This document shows, in pieces, positions 1-8,242 of a stretch of DNA of 64,000 nt; the stretch's first letter is position 1; each line of letters opens with the position of its first letter. This stretch comes from JAZKDW01 sp040387375. GTDB lineage: Bacteria > Pseudomonadota > Gammaproteobacteria > Burkholderiales > Burkholderiaceae_D. A model generated the notes under the pieces. That model was not told where the DNA came from. It did not search any database and was given only the letters and a program-made list of their open reading frames with translations. The stretch spans positions 140,869 to 204,868 of the forward strand of contig JAZKDW010000018.1 in assembly GCA_040387375.1 (NCBI GenBank), in the 5' to 3' direction. The position numbers were made by a program, and so were the translations under genes.

Positions 1-177
1 CGCACCGCGCGCGGCCAGCACGATCGCGCGCAGCTTGCCGTCGGCGCCCAGGGTGCGGAATACCTCGGTGATTTCGGCGATCGTGGTTTCATTAAACGCA
101 TTGCGTACATCGGGGCGATTGAGGATGACGGTCGCGGTGCGCTCGCCGTATTCCACTTCGAGTGTCTGATAGCTCAC
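1..177 (-). CDS. liuC: Enoyl-CoA hydratase family protein, probable methylglutaconyl-CoA hydratase (N-terminal part)
   Basis: Partial gene cut by the window edge; only the first 59 residues are visible. They read as a crotonase-fold N-terminus with the typical 'ILNRPDVRNAFNE' stretch near residue 20. The start is a GTG at 177, with GGGAG eight bases upstream, 15 bp after the stop of the carboxyltransferase gene. In leucine degradation this enzyme hydrates 3-methylglutaconyl-CoA to HMG-CoA, directly after methylcrotonyl-CoA carboxylase. The family is clear from sequence; the liuC role is inferred from the neighbours, because crotonases with other substrates share this N-terminus. Confidence 0.8.
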   Translation of the reverse strand, partial: MSYQTLEVEYGERTATVILNRPDVRNAFNETTIAEITEVFRTLGADGKLRAIVLAARGA

Positions 178-192
178 TGTCGGTTCTCCCGC

Positions 193-1800
193 TTACATTC
201 TGAAGATGCCAAACTTCGTCTCCGGAATCGGCGCATTCAGGGCCGCGCTCAATCCCAGTCCCAGCACCATGCGCGTATCGGCCGGATCGATCACGCCGTC
301 GTCCCACAGCCGCGCCGACGCGAAATACGGATGGCCCTGATGTTCGTACTGGTCCTTGATCGGCTGCTTGAACGCTTCTTCCTCTTCCTTGCTCCAGGCG
401 CCGCCCTTGAGTTCGATGCCGTCGCGCTTGACTGTGGCCAGCACGCTGGCGGCCTGGTCGCCGCCCATCACCGAGATGCGCGCATTGGGCCACATCCACA
501 GGAAGCGCGGTGAATAAGCACGGCCGCACATGCCGTAATTGCCGGCGCCGAAACTGCCGCCGATGATGACGGTAAACTTCGGCACTGCCGCCGTGGCCAC
601 CGCGGTCACCATCTTGGCGCCGTTGCGTGCGATGCCTTCGTTTTCATATTTGCGGCCGACCATGAAGCCGGTGATGTTCTGCAAGAACACCAGCGGAATT
701 TTGCGCTGGCAGCACAGTTCGATGAAGTGCGCGCATTTTAATGCCGACTCGGAAAACAGGATGCCGTTGTTGGCGATGATGCCGACCGGCATGCCAAAGA
801 TATGCGCAAATCCGCAGATCACGGTGGTGCCGTAACGGGCCTTGAATTCGTCGAACTCGCTGCCGTCGACCACACGCGCGATGACTTCGCGCACATCGAA
901 GGGTTTGCGGGTATCGACCGGAATCACGCCATACAATTCCTGCGCCGGATAACGCGGCTCGACCGGTTCGCGCAGCAGCATGTCGTGCGTCTTCTTGCGG
1001 TTGAGGTTGCCGACGATGGTGCGCGCGAGCGACAGCGCATGCATGTCGTTCTGCGCCAGGTGGTCGACCACGCCGGACAATCTGGTGTGGACATCACCGC
1101 CGCCCAGGTCCTCGGCGGTGACAACTTCGCCGGTGGCTGCCTTGACCAGCGGCGGGCCGCCGAGAAAGATGGTGCCCTGGTCCTTGACGATGATCGATTC
1201 GTCGCTCATCGCCGGCACATACGCGCCGCCGGCGGTGCACGATCCCATCACGACGGCGATCTGCGGTATGCCTTTGGCGGACAGGTTGGCCTGGTTGTAA
1301 AAGATGCGGCCGAAGTGGTCGCGGTCGGGGAACACCTCTTCCTGGGTTGGCAGGTTGGCGCCGCCGCTGTCGACCAGGTAGACGCAGGGCAGGTTGTTCT
1401 GGTCGGCGATTTCCTGGGCGCGCAAATGTTTCTTCACCGTCAGCGGGAAATAGGTGCCGCCCTTGACGGTGGCATCATTGCAGACGATCACACATTCCTG
1501 GCCGGCGACGCGGCCGATGCCGGTGATGATGCCGGCCGCGGGCGAGGCGTTGTGATACATCTCGTAGGCGGCCAGCTGCGAAAATTCGAGGAAAGGCGTG
1601 CCGGGATCGAGCAGTTGCTGCACACGCTCGCGCGGCAGCAGCTTGCCGCGGGCGACATGTTTCTTGCGCGCGTCGTCACCACCGCCGAGGGCGATTTTTT
1701 CGACCTTTGCCTTGAGGTCGTCCACCAGCGCCTGCATCGCGGCGGCATTGCTCTTGAAGTCATCCGAGCGGCTATTGAGTTTTGATTCGAGAATCGTCAT
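193..1800 (-). CDS. liuB: Methylcrotonyl-CoA carboxylase, carboxyltransferase (beta) subunit
   Basis: A 535-residue acyl-CoA carboxyltransferase, the normal length for MCC-beta. It transfers carboxyl from biotin to 3-methylcrotonyl-CoA in leucine catabolism. Visible signatures are 'GGTYFPLTVKKHLRAQEIA' in the N-terminal crotonase-like half and 'FQNITGFMVGRKYE' plus 'GGSFGAGNYGMCGRAYSPRF' in the C-terminal half, which are characteristic of MCC rather than propionyl-CoA carboxylase. I start at the ATG at 1800 (MTILESKLNS) because the longer frame adds an uncharacteristic leader. The biotin carboxylase partner (liuD) is not in the window and probably lies to the left, beyond liuC. One base separates it from the upstream gene. 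Confidence 0.95.
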   Translation of the reverse strand: MTILESKLNSRSDDFKSNAAAMQALVDDLKAKVEKIALGGGDDARKKHVARGKLLPRERVQQLLDPGTPFLEFSQLAAYEMYHNASPAAGIITGIGRVAGQECVIVCNDATVKGGTYFPLTVKKHLRAQEIADQNNLPCVYLVDSGGANLPTQEEVFPDRDHFGRIFYNQANLSAKGIPQIAVVMGSCTAGGAYVPAMSDESIIVKDQGTIFLGGPPLVKAATGEVVTAEDLGGGDVHTRLSGVVDHLAQNDMHALSLARTIVGNLNRKKTHDMLLREPVEPRYPAQELYGVIPVDTRKPFDVREVIARVVDGSEFDEFKARYGTTVICGFAHIFGMPVGIIANNGILFSESALKCAHFIELCCQRKIPLVFLQNITGFMVGRKYENEGIARNGAKMVTAVATAAVPKFTVIIGGSFGAGNYGMCGRAYSPRFLWMWPNARISVMGGDQAASVLATVKRDGIELKGGAWSKEEEEAFKQPIKDQYEHQGHPYFASARLWDDGVIDPADTRMVLGLGLSAALNAPIPETKFGIFRM

Positions 1801-1801
1801 G

Positions 1802-2194
1802 TTAATTTTTTCTTTCCAGAAAACTGCCATCTACATAAAACCAGCTGCCGCCTTCGCGCACGAAGCGGCTATTTTCGTGCAGCCGGTGCGCGCGTCCGTC
1901 CACCCTGTAGCGGGCGACAAATTCCACTGTCGCCTGATCGCCGTCCTGCGTCTGCTTGCGGATCTCGAGACCTATCCATTTCAATTTTTCATCGGTAATC
2001 GGCAAGGCCGGCCGCGTGCTGGCGTGCCAGGTGGCCTGCAAATAACCAGCGTCGCGCATCGCATACGCGGTATAACGCGAGCGCATCAGCTCGGCCGCCG
2101 TCCGCGGTTTTTCCGCCTGGCCGATGAAGCGTCCGCAGCATTGTGCAAACGCCGCGCCGCCGCACGGACACTGGGATTTTCCGGTGCCTGCCAT
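1802..2194 (-). CDS. YchJ-like UPF0225 family protein with SEC-C motif
   Basis: A 130-residue protein with an N-terminal SEC-C zinc-binding motif (C9, C11, C19, C20 in 'CPCGGAAFAQCCG') followed by the conserved 'AAELMRSRYTAYA' of the YchJ/UPF0225 family and an NTF2-like C-terminal part ending in 'WFYVDGSF'. Its biochemical function is not established. It sits inside the leucine/acyl-CoA operon, 1 bp before liuB and 17 bp after the rhodanese gene, so it is almost certainly cotranscribed. This placement does not obviously explain its role. The family call is strong. Confidence 0.9.
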   Translation of the reverse strand: MAGTGKSQCPCGGAAFAQCCGRFIGQAEKPRTAAELMRSRYTAYAMRDAGYLQATWHASTRPALPITDEKLKWIGLEIRKQTQDGDQATVEFVARYRVDGRAHRLHENSRFVREGGSWFYVDGSFLERKN

Positions 2195-2211
2195 GGCTCA
2201 GCTAGCGCTCA

Positions 2212-2616
2212 TCATGCGGGCTTTTTTTCCTTGACCGCAGTCGGCGCGCCGGCCGCCTTCCAGGCGCCGAAACCACCGGCGATGTCGGCCACCGGCTCCA
2301 GGCCCATGCTCTGCACCGTGTCGGCGGCGAGCGCGCTGCGCCAGCCGGCGGCACAGAAGAAAATGAATTCCTTCTTCTCGCCGAACACCGGCTTGAAATA
2401 GGGCGAATCCGGATCGACCCAGAATTCGATCATGCCGCGCGGCGCATGGAACGCACCGGGAATGATGCCTTCGCGTTCGAGTTCGCGCACGTCACGGATA
2501 TCGACGAACAGCACGTTCGGGTCGGCCAGCCTGGCCTGCGCTTCTTCGATCGAATAGGTCTTGATGCGGGCGCTGGCGTCGGCGATCAGTGCCTTGTATC
2601 CTTTTTTCATCGTCAT
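2212..2616 (-). CDS. Rhodanese-like domain protein
   Basis: A 134-residue single rhodanese domain. 'FVDIRDVRELEREGIIPGAFHAPRG' (about 37–61) is the standard CH2A region, and 'CAAGWRSA' starting at C88 is the active-site loop with the catalytic cysteine present. It probably moves sulfane sulfur or senses it; the substrate is unknown. No signal peptide is seen, so it should be cytoplasmic. The gene lies between the isomerase and YchJ-like genes with short gaps (20 and 17 bp), within the leftward acyl-CoA degradation operon. Confidence 0.9.
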   Translation of the reverse strand: MTMKKGYKALIADASARIKTYSIEEAQARLADPNVLFVDIRDVRELEREGIIPGAFHAPRGMIEFWVDPDSPYFKPVFGEKKEFIFFCAAGWRSALAADTVQSMGLEPVADIAGGFGAWKAAGAPTAVKEKKPA

Positions 2617-2636
2617 GGCGTCTCCTCGGTGGTTTT

Positions 2637-3242
2637 TTAAATTGTTCCGTTTTTCAGAAATGATTCCAGGTGATCGAAGCGATCGAATCCCCAGAATGGT
2701 TCGCCATCGGCAATCATGTAGGGCGATCCGAATACTCCTTGCGCCATCGCCTGTTCGATCCCGGCTTTCAGTTGCTCCTTGACCGGCGCGCTGCTCATTG
2801 CTTCCGTCAATGTTGCCGGATCGATGCCGAGCGCAGCGCCAATCCGGCTGACGTTGGCCGGGTCGCTGATATCAATGTCATCGACAAAATATGCGCGGTA
2901 GACGGCCTTGGCAAATTCCGCCGCTTTGGCCGCACCTTGTGTATCCGCGATCCACAACATCGCGCGCGCCGCCGCCTGCGTCGGCAGCGGAAACGTCGAC
3001 GGCCGGTTGAACGGAATCTGGTGCAGGCGCCCGGTGCGTTCGATATCCTTGATCGCGTAATCGCCCTTGATCGGAATCAGCAGCAACGGCAGCATGCCGG
3101 TGGTCTTGAACACCACACCCAGCAACACCGGATGCCAGTTCACCTCACGGCCATGCCGCGCCGCGAGTTCTTCTATGCGCATCGCGGCGAAATAGCCGTA
3201 GGGTGAAGAAAAATCAAAATAGAAATCAATGCTGCCTGCCAT
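2637..3242 (-). CDS. 2-hydroxychromene-2-carboxylate isomerase family protein (DsbA/GST-kappa fold)
   Basis: A 201-residue thioredoxin-fold protein. The N-terminus 'DFYFDFSSPYGYFAAMRIEEL' carries the active-site serine pair (S12/S13) of HCCA isomerase/GST-kappa in place of a CxxC. The middle holds 'WHPVLLGVVFKTTG' and the C-terminus 'GVFGSPYMIADGEPFWGFDR', both typical of the family. I start at the ATG at 3242; the open frame extends upstream to 3473 but that stretch overlaps the next gene. The true substrate is unknown. These proteins often accompany acyl-CoA catabolic genes, as here. Confidence 0.88.
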   Translation of the reverse strand: MAGSIDFYFDFSSPYGYFAAMRIEELAARHGREVNWHPVLLGVVFKTTGMLPLLLIPIKGDYAIKDIERTGRLHQIPFNRPSTFPLPTQAAARAMLWIADTQGAAKAAEFAKAVYRAYFVDDIDISDPANVSRIGAALGIDPATLTEAMSSAPVKEQLKAGIEQAMAQGVFGSPYMIADGEPFWGFDRFDHLESFLKNGTI

Positions 3243-3268
3243 GGTCTCTCCTCGTTTTTTGCGCACAC

Positions 3269-4405
3269 TCAGGCGAGCGCGCGTCCGATCAATATTTTTT
3301 GTATATCGCTGGTGCCTTCGTAAATCTGGCACACCCGCACATCGCGATAAATCCGCTCGACCGGAAAATCGCTGACATAACCATAACCGCCGTGGATCTG
3401 GATCGCATCCGAACAGATCCGCTCCGCCATTTCGCTGGCAAACAGCTTGGCCATCGCCGCTTCTTTCAGGCATGGCCGGCCGGCGTCCTTCAGGCTGGCG
3501 GCGTGCATGATCAGTTGCCGCGCCGCTTCTATCTGCGTGGCCATGTCGGCCAGCTTGAACTGGACCGCCTGATGTTCGTATAGGGTCTTGCCGAAGCTGC
3601 TGCGTTCCTTCGCATACGCCAGAGCCGCCTCGAATGCCGCGCGCGCCATGCCGACGGCCTGCGACGCGATGCCGATGCGCCCGCCTTCCAGGCCGGACAA
3701 CGCGATGCGGTAACCCTGGCCCTCGTCGCCGATCAGGTTTTCCGCCGGGATGCGGCAGTTTTCAAACAGGATCTGCGCGGTGTCCGATGAATGCTGGCCC
3801 AGCTTGTCCTCGAGACGGGCGACGATGTAACCAGGCGTATTGGTCGGCACCCAGAAGGCGCTGATGCCTTTCTTGCCGGCGCCCTTGTCGGTGACCGCCA
3901 TCACGATCGCGACGTCGGCGTACTTGCCGCTGGTGATGAATTGCTTGACGCCGTTCAGCACGTACTGGTCGCCCTCGAGCACGGCGGTGGTGCGCAGGCT
4001 GGAGGCGTCGCTGCCGGCATGCGGCTCGGTCAGGCAAAAGGCGCCGAGCATCCTGCCCTGCGCCAGCGGCCGCAGCCACTGTTCCTTCTGCGCCGGATTC
4101 GCGAACATCATGGCGATGCTGCACACCGGGCAGTTGTTGACTGAAATCACGGTGGAGGTGCCGCCATCGCCGGCGGCAATTTCTTCCAGCACCAGCGCCA
4201 GCGATACATAATCGAGGCCGGCGCCGCCCAGTTCTTCCGGCACGGCGACGCCGTAGGCGCCGAGCGCGGCCAGTCCCTGCAACTCCTCCTGCGGGAAATG
4301 ATGTTCCTTGTCCCAGCGCGCCGCGTTGGGCGCAAGCCGCTCCCGCGAAAAACTGCGCAGGGCATCGCGGATCATCTCGTGCTGTTCGGATAAGACCATG
4401 GTCAT
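3269..4405 (-). CDS. Acyl-CoA dehydrogenase (short/branched-chain type)
   Basis: A 378-residue flavoprotein of normal acyl-CoA dehydrogenase length. It shows the FAD-binding signatures 'AFCLTEPHAGSDAS' and 'NGVKQFITSGKYADVAIVMA', and a C-terminal 'IYEGTSDIQKILIGRALA' in which E363 is the expected catalytic base, placing it with the short-chain/butyryl type rather than the isovaleryl type. It probably dehydrogenates a short or branched acyl-CoA to its 2-enoyl-CoA and passes electrons to ETF. It is the second such enzyme in the operon besides liuA, which suggests a broader acyl-CoA range (for example isoleucine or valine intermediates). Confidence 0.93.
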   Translation of the reverse strand: MTMVLSEQHEMIRDALRSFSRERLAPNAARWDKEHHFPQEELQGLAALGAYGVAVPEELGGAGLDYVSLALVLEEIAAGDGGTSTVISVNNCPVCSIAMMFANPAQKEQWLRPLAQGRMLGAFCLTEPHAGSDASSLRTTAVLEGDQYVLNGVKQFITSGKYADVAIVMAVTDKGAGKKGISAFWVPTNTPGYIVARLEDKLGQHSSDTAQILFENCRIPAENLIGDEGQGYRIALSGLEGGRIGIASQAVGMARAAFEAALAYAKERSSFGKTLYEHQAVQFKLADMATQIEAARQLIMHAASLKDAGRPCLKEAAMAKLFASEMAERICSDAIQIHGGYGYVSDFPVERIYRDVRVCQIYEGTSDIQKILIGRALA

Positions 4406-4446
4406 TTCACTTTGCAGTTGGTTGCGATCATCCGGCTGATCCGGCC

Positions 4447-5118
4447 TTACCAGTCCAGGGTCTGTCCCGCATGATTGCGGAACGTGCCCCGGTCCTTGTT
4501 GTTCAGCGTGTCAATCACGGCCAGCATGCCGGCGACACTATCCTCCACCGTCAGCGTGGCCCCCGGCCCGCCCAGATCGGTGCGCACCCAGCCCGGACAC
4601 ATCGCCACCAGGGTCGCCTTCGGATAATCGAATGCCGCCGTTTTCACCGCCATGTTCAGCGCCGCTTTTGACGACCGGTACAGCCAGCCCGCGCTGGACT
4701 CCGCATTGCCGATGCTGCCCATGCCGCTGCTGATGAAGATGAACTTGCCGCCGGCGGCTTCCACCATCGGTGCGGCCAGCGCGATGGCCTGCATCGCGCC
4801 CAGCAGGTTGACATGCATGACCGCACCGAAATCGACAGCCGACGGTGGCGTGTGCGGATTCTGGTGCGCCGGCCCGTACACGCCAGCGACATAGACCGCC
4901 AGATCCAGCCTGACATCGTCGAGCTGCCAGCCGAGCCCGGCCAGTGTTTCCGGCCGGGTCACATCGAGCCGGAGCGCGGCGGCGCCTTCGGCCTGCAGCG
5001 CGGCGATCGCATCATCGTCGCGCGCGGTCGCAAACACTTGCCAGCCCTGCGCCAGCAGCTGGCGCACGAACTCGCGGCCGATGCCGCGCGAGGCGCCCAT
5101 GATCAATGCGGTCGGCAT
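4447..5118 (-). CDS. SDR family oxidoreductase
   Basis: A 223-residue short-chain dehydrogenase with an N-terminal nucleotide-binding loop 'MGASRGIGREF' (7–17), a downstream 'ATARDD' cofactor-specificity region suggesting NADP, and the catalytic 'YRSSK' (YxxxK), preceded by 'FIFISSGMGSI' carrying the catalytic serine. It resembles the C-factor-like subgroup. The substrate is unknown. It sits between the thiolase gene (12 bp gap) and the acyl-CoA dehydrogenase gene (41 bp gap) in the leftward operon. Confidence 0.9.
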   Translation of the reverse strand: MPTALIMGASRGIGREFVRQLLAQGWQVFATARDDDAIAALQAEGAAALRLDVTRPETLAGLGWQLDDVRLDLAVYVAGVYGPAHQNPHTPPSAVDFGAVMHVNLLGAMQAIALAAPMVEAAGGKFIFISSGMGSIGNAESSAGWLYRSSKAALNMAVKTAAFDYPKATLVAMCPGWVRTDLGGPGATLTVEDSVAGMLAVIDTLNNKDRGTFRNHAGQTLDW

Positions 5119-5130
5119 GCCTGTTTCCGG

Positions 5131-6312
5131 CTAGACGATTTCGATCGCGATCGCGGTCGCCTCGCCGCCGCCGATGCACAAGGCAGCCACACCACGTTTG
5201 CCGCCGGTCTGCCTGAGCGCGCCGAGCAGCGTGACGATGATGCGCGCGCCGGAGGCGCCGATCGGATGGCCAAGCGCGGTCGCGCCGCCATGGATGTTGA
5301 TCTTGTCGTGCGGGATATTGTGTTCCTTCATCGCGGCCATCGCGACCACGGCGAAGGCTTCATTGATTTCGAACAGGTCGACTTCGCTGGTGGACCAGCC
5401 GGTCTTCCTGTACAGCTTTTCGATCGCGCCTACCGGTGCGGTGGCAAACGAGTCCGGCGCCTGCGAATGGCGGACGTGGCCGACGATCCTGGCCAGCGGT
5501 GTCGCCCCCAGCTTTCTGGCGGTCGATTCGCGCATCAGCAGCAGCGCGGCGGCGCCATCGCTGATCGACGATGACGAGGCGGCAGTGATGGTGCCGTCTT
5601 TCTTGAAGGCCGGTTTCAGCCCCGGGATCTTGTCGATCTTGGCCCGCTGCGGACCTTCATCCTTGTCGATGATCACGTCGCCGCCACGCGCGGCCACGGT
5701 GACCGGTGCGATTTCCCATTTGAAGGCGCCGTCGGCGGTCGCCTTTTGCGCACGCCGCACCGACTCGATTGCGAATGTGTCCTGCTCTTCCCGCGTGAAC
5801 TTGTATTGGGAGACGCATTCTTCGGCGAAGGTGCCCATCGAGCGTCCTTTTTCATACGCGTCTTCGAGGCCGTCGAGCATCATGTGGTCGTACATCATGG
5901 CATGGCCGATGCGGTAGCCACCACGCGCTTTCGGAATCATGTAGGGCGCGTTGGTCATCGATTCCATGCCGCCGGCGATGACAACATCGTTGCTGCCAGC
6001 GATGATCGAGTCATGCGCGAACATGGTTGCCTGCATGCCCGAGCCGCACATCTTCGACAAGGTCACCGCACCGGCCGATACCGGCACACCGGCCTTGATC
6101 GACGCCTGGCGCGCGGGCGCCTGTCCCTGCCCTGCCATCAGGCAGTTGCCAAACAGGACATCCTGCACCTGCTCCGCCTCGATACCGGCGCCGGCAATCG
6201 CGGCGCGGATCGCGACCGCACCCAGGTCGCTTGCGGCCAGCGCCGAAAAATCGCCCTGGAAGGCGCCCATCGGCGTGCGTGCCGCACCAACTATCACTAC
6301 AGGATCGTTCAT
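5131..6312 (-). CDS. Acetyl-CoA C-acetyltransferase (thiolase)
   Basis: A 393-residue degradative or biosynthetic thiolase. The nucleophile C89 lies in 'LSKMCGSGMQA', the active-site histidine in 'GGATALGHPIGASGARI', and the second catalytic cysteine in 'AALCIGGGEATAIAIE' near the C-terminus. It interconverts acetoacetyl-CoA and two acetyl-CoA, the last step of leucine degradation after HMG-CoA lyase and acetoacetate activation. It lies 15 bp downstream of aceK in the same leftward unit. The name atoB or phaA would fit equally, so no symbol is given. Confidence 0.93.
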   Translation of the reverse strand: MNDPVVIVGAARTPMGAFQGDFSALAASDLGAVAIRAAIAGAGIEAEQVQDVLFGNCLMAGQGQAPARQASIKAGVPVSAGAVTLSKMCGSGMQATMFAHDSIIAGSNDVVIAGGMESMTNAPYMIPKARGGYRIGHAMMYDHMMLDGLEDAYEKGRSMGTFAEECVSQYKFTREEQDTFAIESVRRAQKATADGAFKWEIAPVTVAARGGDVIIDKDEGPQRAKIDKIPGLKPAFKKDGTITAASSSSISDGAAALLLMRESTARKLGATPLARIVGHVRHSQAPDSFATAPVGAIEKLYRKTGWSTSEVDLFEINEAFAVVAMAAMKEHNIPHDKINIHGGATALGHPIGASGARIIVTLLGALRQTGGKRGVAALCIGGGEATAIAIEIV

Positions 6313-6327
6313 GTATTTGCTCCGTAT

Positions 6328-8133
6328 TCAGGCAGCCTGCGCCGCCAGCGTTAATGTTTTCGCTTCATGAATGAAGCGGCATTCCTGCGGATAAGGGAAC
6401 ACATCTTCAATATGTCCGTCGAGGATTCTTTGCTTGCGCGCCTGCCAGTATTGCGGTGTCAGCAGGTCGGCATGATGTTTCATGAAATACTTCCTGACCT
6501 TGTCATTCCCCAGCAGGAAAGTGCCGAACTGCTCGGGAAACACATCGTTCCTGGCAATCGGATACCACGGTTCGGCCGCCATTTCATCTTCTTCATTGCG
6601 CGGCTGGGGAATGGCGCGGAAGTTGCAATCGGTGATGTATTCGATTTCATCGTAGTCATAAAACACGACGCGGCCGTGGCGGGTGACACCAAAATTCTTG
6701 TACAGCATGTCGCCCGGGAAAATATTGGCCGCGACCAGTTCCTTGATGGCGTTGCCGTATTCGAGGATCGCGTGTTCCATCGCTGCGTCATCGCCCTGCT
6801 TTTCCGCATTGGTCAGCCACATGTTGAGCGGCACCATGCGGCGCTCGATGTACAGGTGTCTGATGATGATCTGGTCGTCTTCTTCCTCGACGATCGATGG
6901 CGCCACCTGTTTGAGTTCGGCCAGCAATTCCTCGGAAAAGCGCGAGCGCGGAAATGCCACGTTCGAATATTCGAGCGTATCGGCCAGACGGCCAACGCGG
7001 TCGTGGTTTTTTACCAGCAGATATTTTTCCTTGACGAGCGCGCGGGTGGTTTCTTTCGGCGCCGGGATGTGATCCTTGATGGCCTTGAACACATAGGGGA
7101 AGGACGGCAACGCAAATACCACCATGACCAGGCCGCGGATGCCGGGCGTACTTTCGATATGATCGGATGAGTGCCGCAAATGATGCAGGAAATCGCGATA
7201 GAACAGTGCCTTGCCCTGTTTCTGCAAACCGAGGATGGTGTAGATTTCGCTGCGAGGTTTGTTTGGCAACAGGCGCTGCAGGAAATTCACATACGCGGAC
7301 GGCACTTCCATGTCGACCATGAAATAGGCGCGGGTGAAGGAAAACAGCACCGTGATCAGGGTCCGTTCGAGCAGCACGGTATCGAGGATCAGCGCACCCT
7401 TGCGGTTGTGCAGGATCGGTATCACGAACGGATATTCGCGATTGCCGTTGATGGCCTTGCCGACGATGTAGGCACCCTTGTTGCGGTAGAACAGGCTGGC
7501 CAGCACCTGGATCTGGTGATTCGCTTCCGCGTCGCCGCCGCCATACATCATCTTCAGGCGCTGTTCTACCAGTCCGACGTCGCGCTCCAGATCGGCAAAT
7601 GGACAGTCCAGCTGGAAGTTGGTGACGATGCGTTTTAATGTATTAGCCAGACCATCCCTGGCCGGATAGTAGACACGGTAGGTGGGCGCACCTTCGTCGG
7701 GTTCGATATAGTCGGTCGAGACTGCCGGCCGCACAAAAATGAAATCGTTGTGGAAATAGGTGCGGTGCAGGATATTGCAGCACACGGAATTGAAAAAGGT
7801 TTCGGCCAGCTCCGGCTGTTTATGGTCGGTCAGCAGGCCGATGTAGTGCAGCTTGACTTCACGCCAGACGCTGTCGGTCAGGTCCGCTTCGATATATTCG
7901 TCCTCCAGGGCCCGCACACATTCGTGCACACGCTGGTCGTAGAACGCGATGCGGGCTCGGGCTTCGGCCTGCGCGGTTTTCCAGCCGCCGGTTTCAAAAT
8001 AGCGCTGGGCGGCGTGGCTGGCTTCGCGGAAAAGCCGGTAATGCTTGTCGAAGCCGTCCAGAATCGTGCGCGCGATATCAAACGCGATCTGGGACGACAG
8101 CAGCTTGGGGAAGGCAGCCTGGATCATCATCAT
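6328..8133 (-). CDS. aceK: Isocitrate dehydrogenase kinase/phosphatase
   Basis: A 601-residue AceK, close to the usual length of about 580–600. It phosphorylates and dephosphorylates isocitrate dehydrogenase and so directs carbon between the TCA cycle and the glyoxylate shunt. Characteristic stretches are 'SSQIAFDIARTILDGFDKHY' at the N-terminus and 'FPGDMLYKNFGVTRHGRVVFYDYDE' near residue 490, the ATP-binding/catalytic part with its DYDE. I start at the first of three ATGs (8133), where AAGG lies just upstream. It lies between liuA (109 bp gap) and the thiolase gene, so it is physically part of the leucine operon, which is uncommon outside the Burkholderiales as far as I know. Confidence 0.95.
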   Translation of the reverse strand: MMMIQAAFPKLLSSQIAFDIARTILDGFDKHYRLFREASHAAQRYFETGGWKTAQAEARARIAFYDQRVHECVRALEDEYIEADLTDSVWREVKLHYIGLLTDHKQPELAETFFNSVCCNILHRTYFHNDFIFVRPAVSTDYIEPDEGAPTYRVYYPARDGLANTLKRIVTNFQLDCPFADLERDVGLVEQRLKMMYGGGDAEANHQIQVLASLFYRNKGAYIVGKAINGNREYPFVIPILHNRKGALILDTVLLERTLITVLFSFTRAYFMVDMEVPSAYVNFLQRLLPNKPRSEIYTILGLQKQGKALFYRDFLHHLRHSSDHIESTPGIRGLVMVVFALPSFPYVFKAIKDHIPAPKETTRALVKEKYLLVKNHDRVGRLADTLEYSNVAFPRSRFSEELLAELKQVAPSIVEEEDDQIIIRHLYIERRMVPLNMWLTNAEKQGDDAAMEHAILEYGNAIKELVAANIFPGDMLYKNFGVTRHGRVVFYDYDEIEYITDCNFRAIPQPRNEEDEMAAEPWYPIARNDVFPEQFGTFLLGNDKVRKYFMKHHADLLTPQYWQARKQRILDGHIEDVFPYPQECRFIHEAKTLTLAAQAA

Positions 8134-8242
8134 TGCCTTAATGGTTTTGCCAGACCACCAGTGTAGCCCTATCCAGGCCGACGCCGCGCCGTTCGGCAGC
8201 GGCATTTGCATGGCAAGCGCTCATGTTGGACAAGGGACAAGC

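Noticed and set aside
5746..6354. Long rightward open frames opposite the thiolase and other catabolic genes
   Set aside because: They are antisense shadows of high-GC coding sequence, rich in Arg/His/Ala and without family features.
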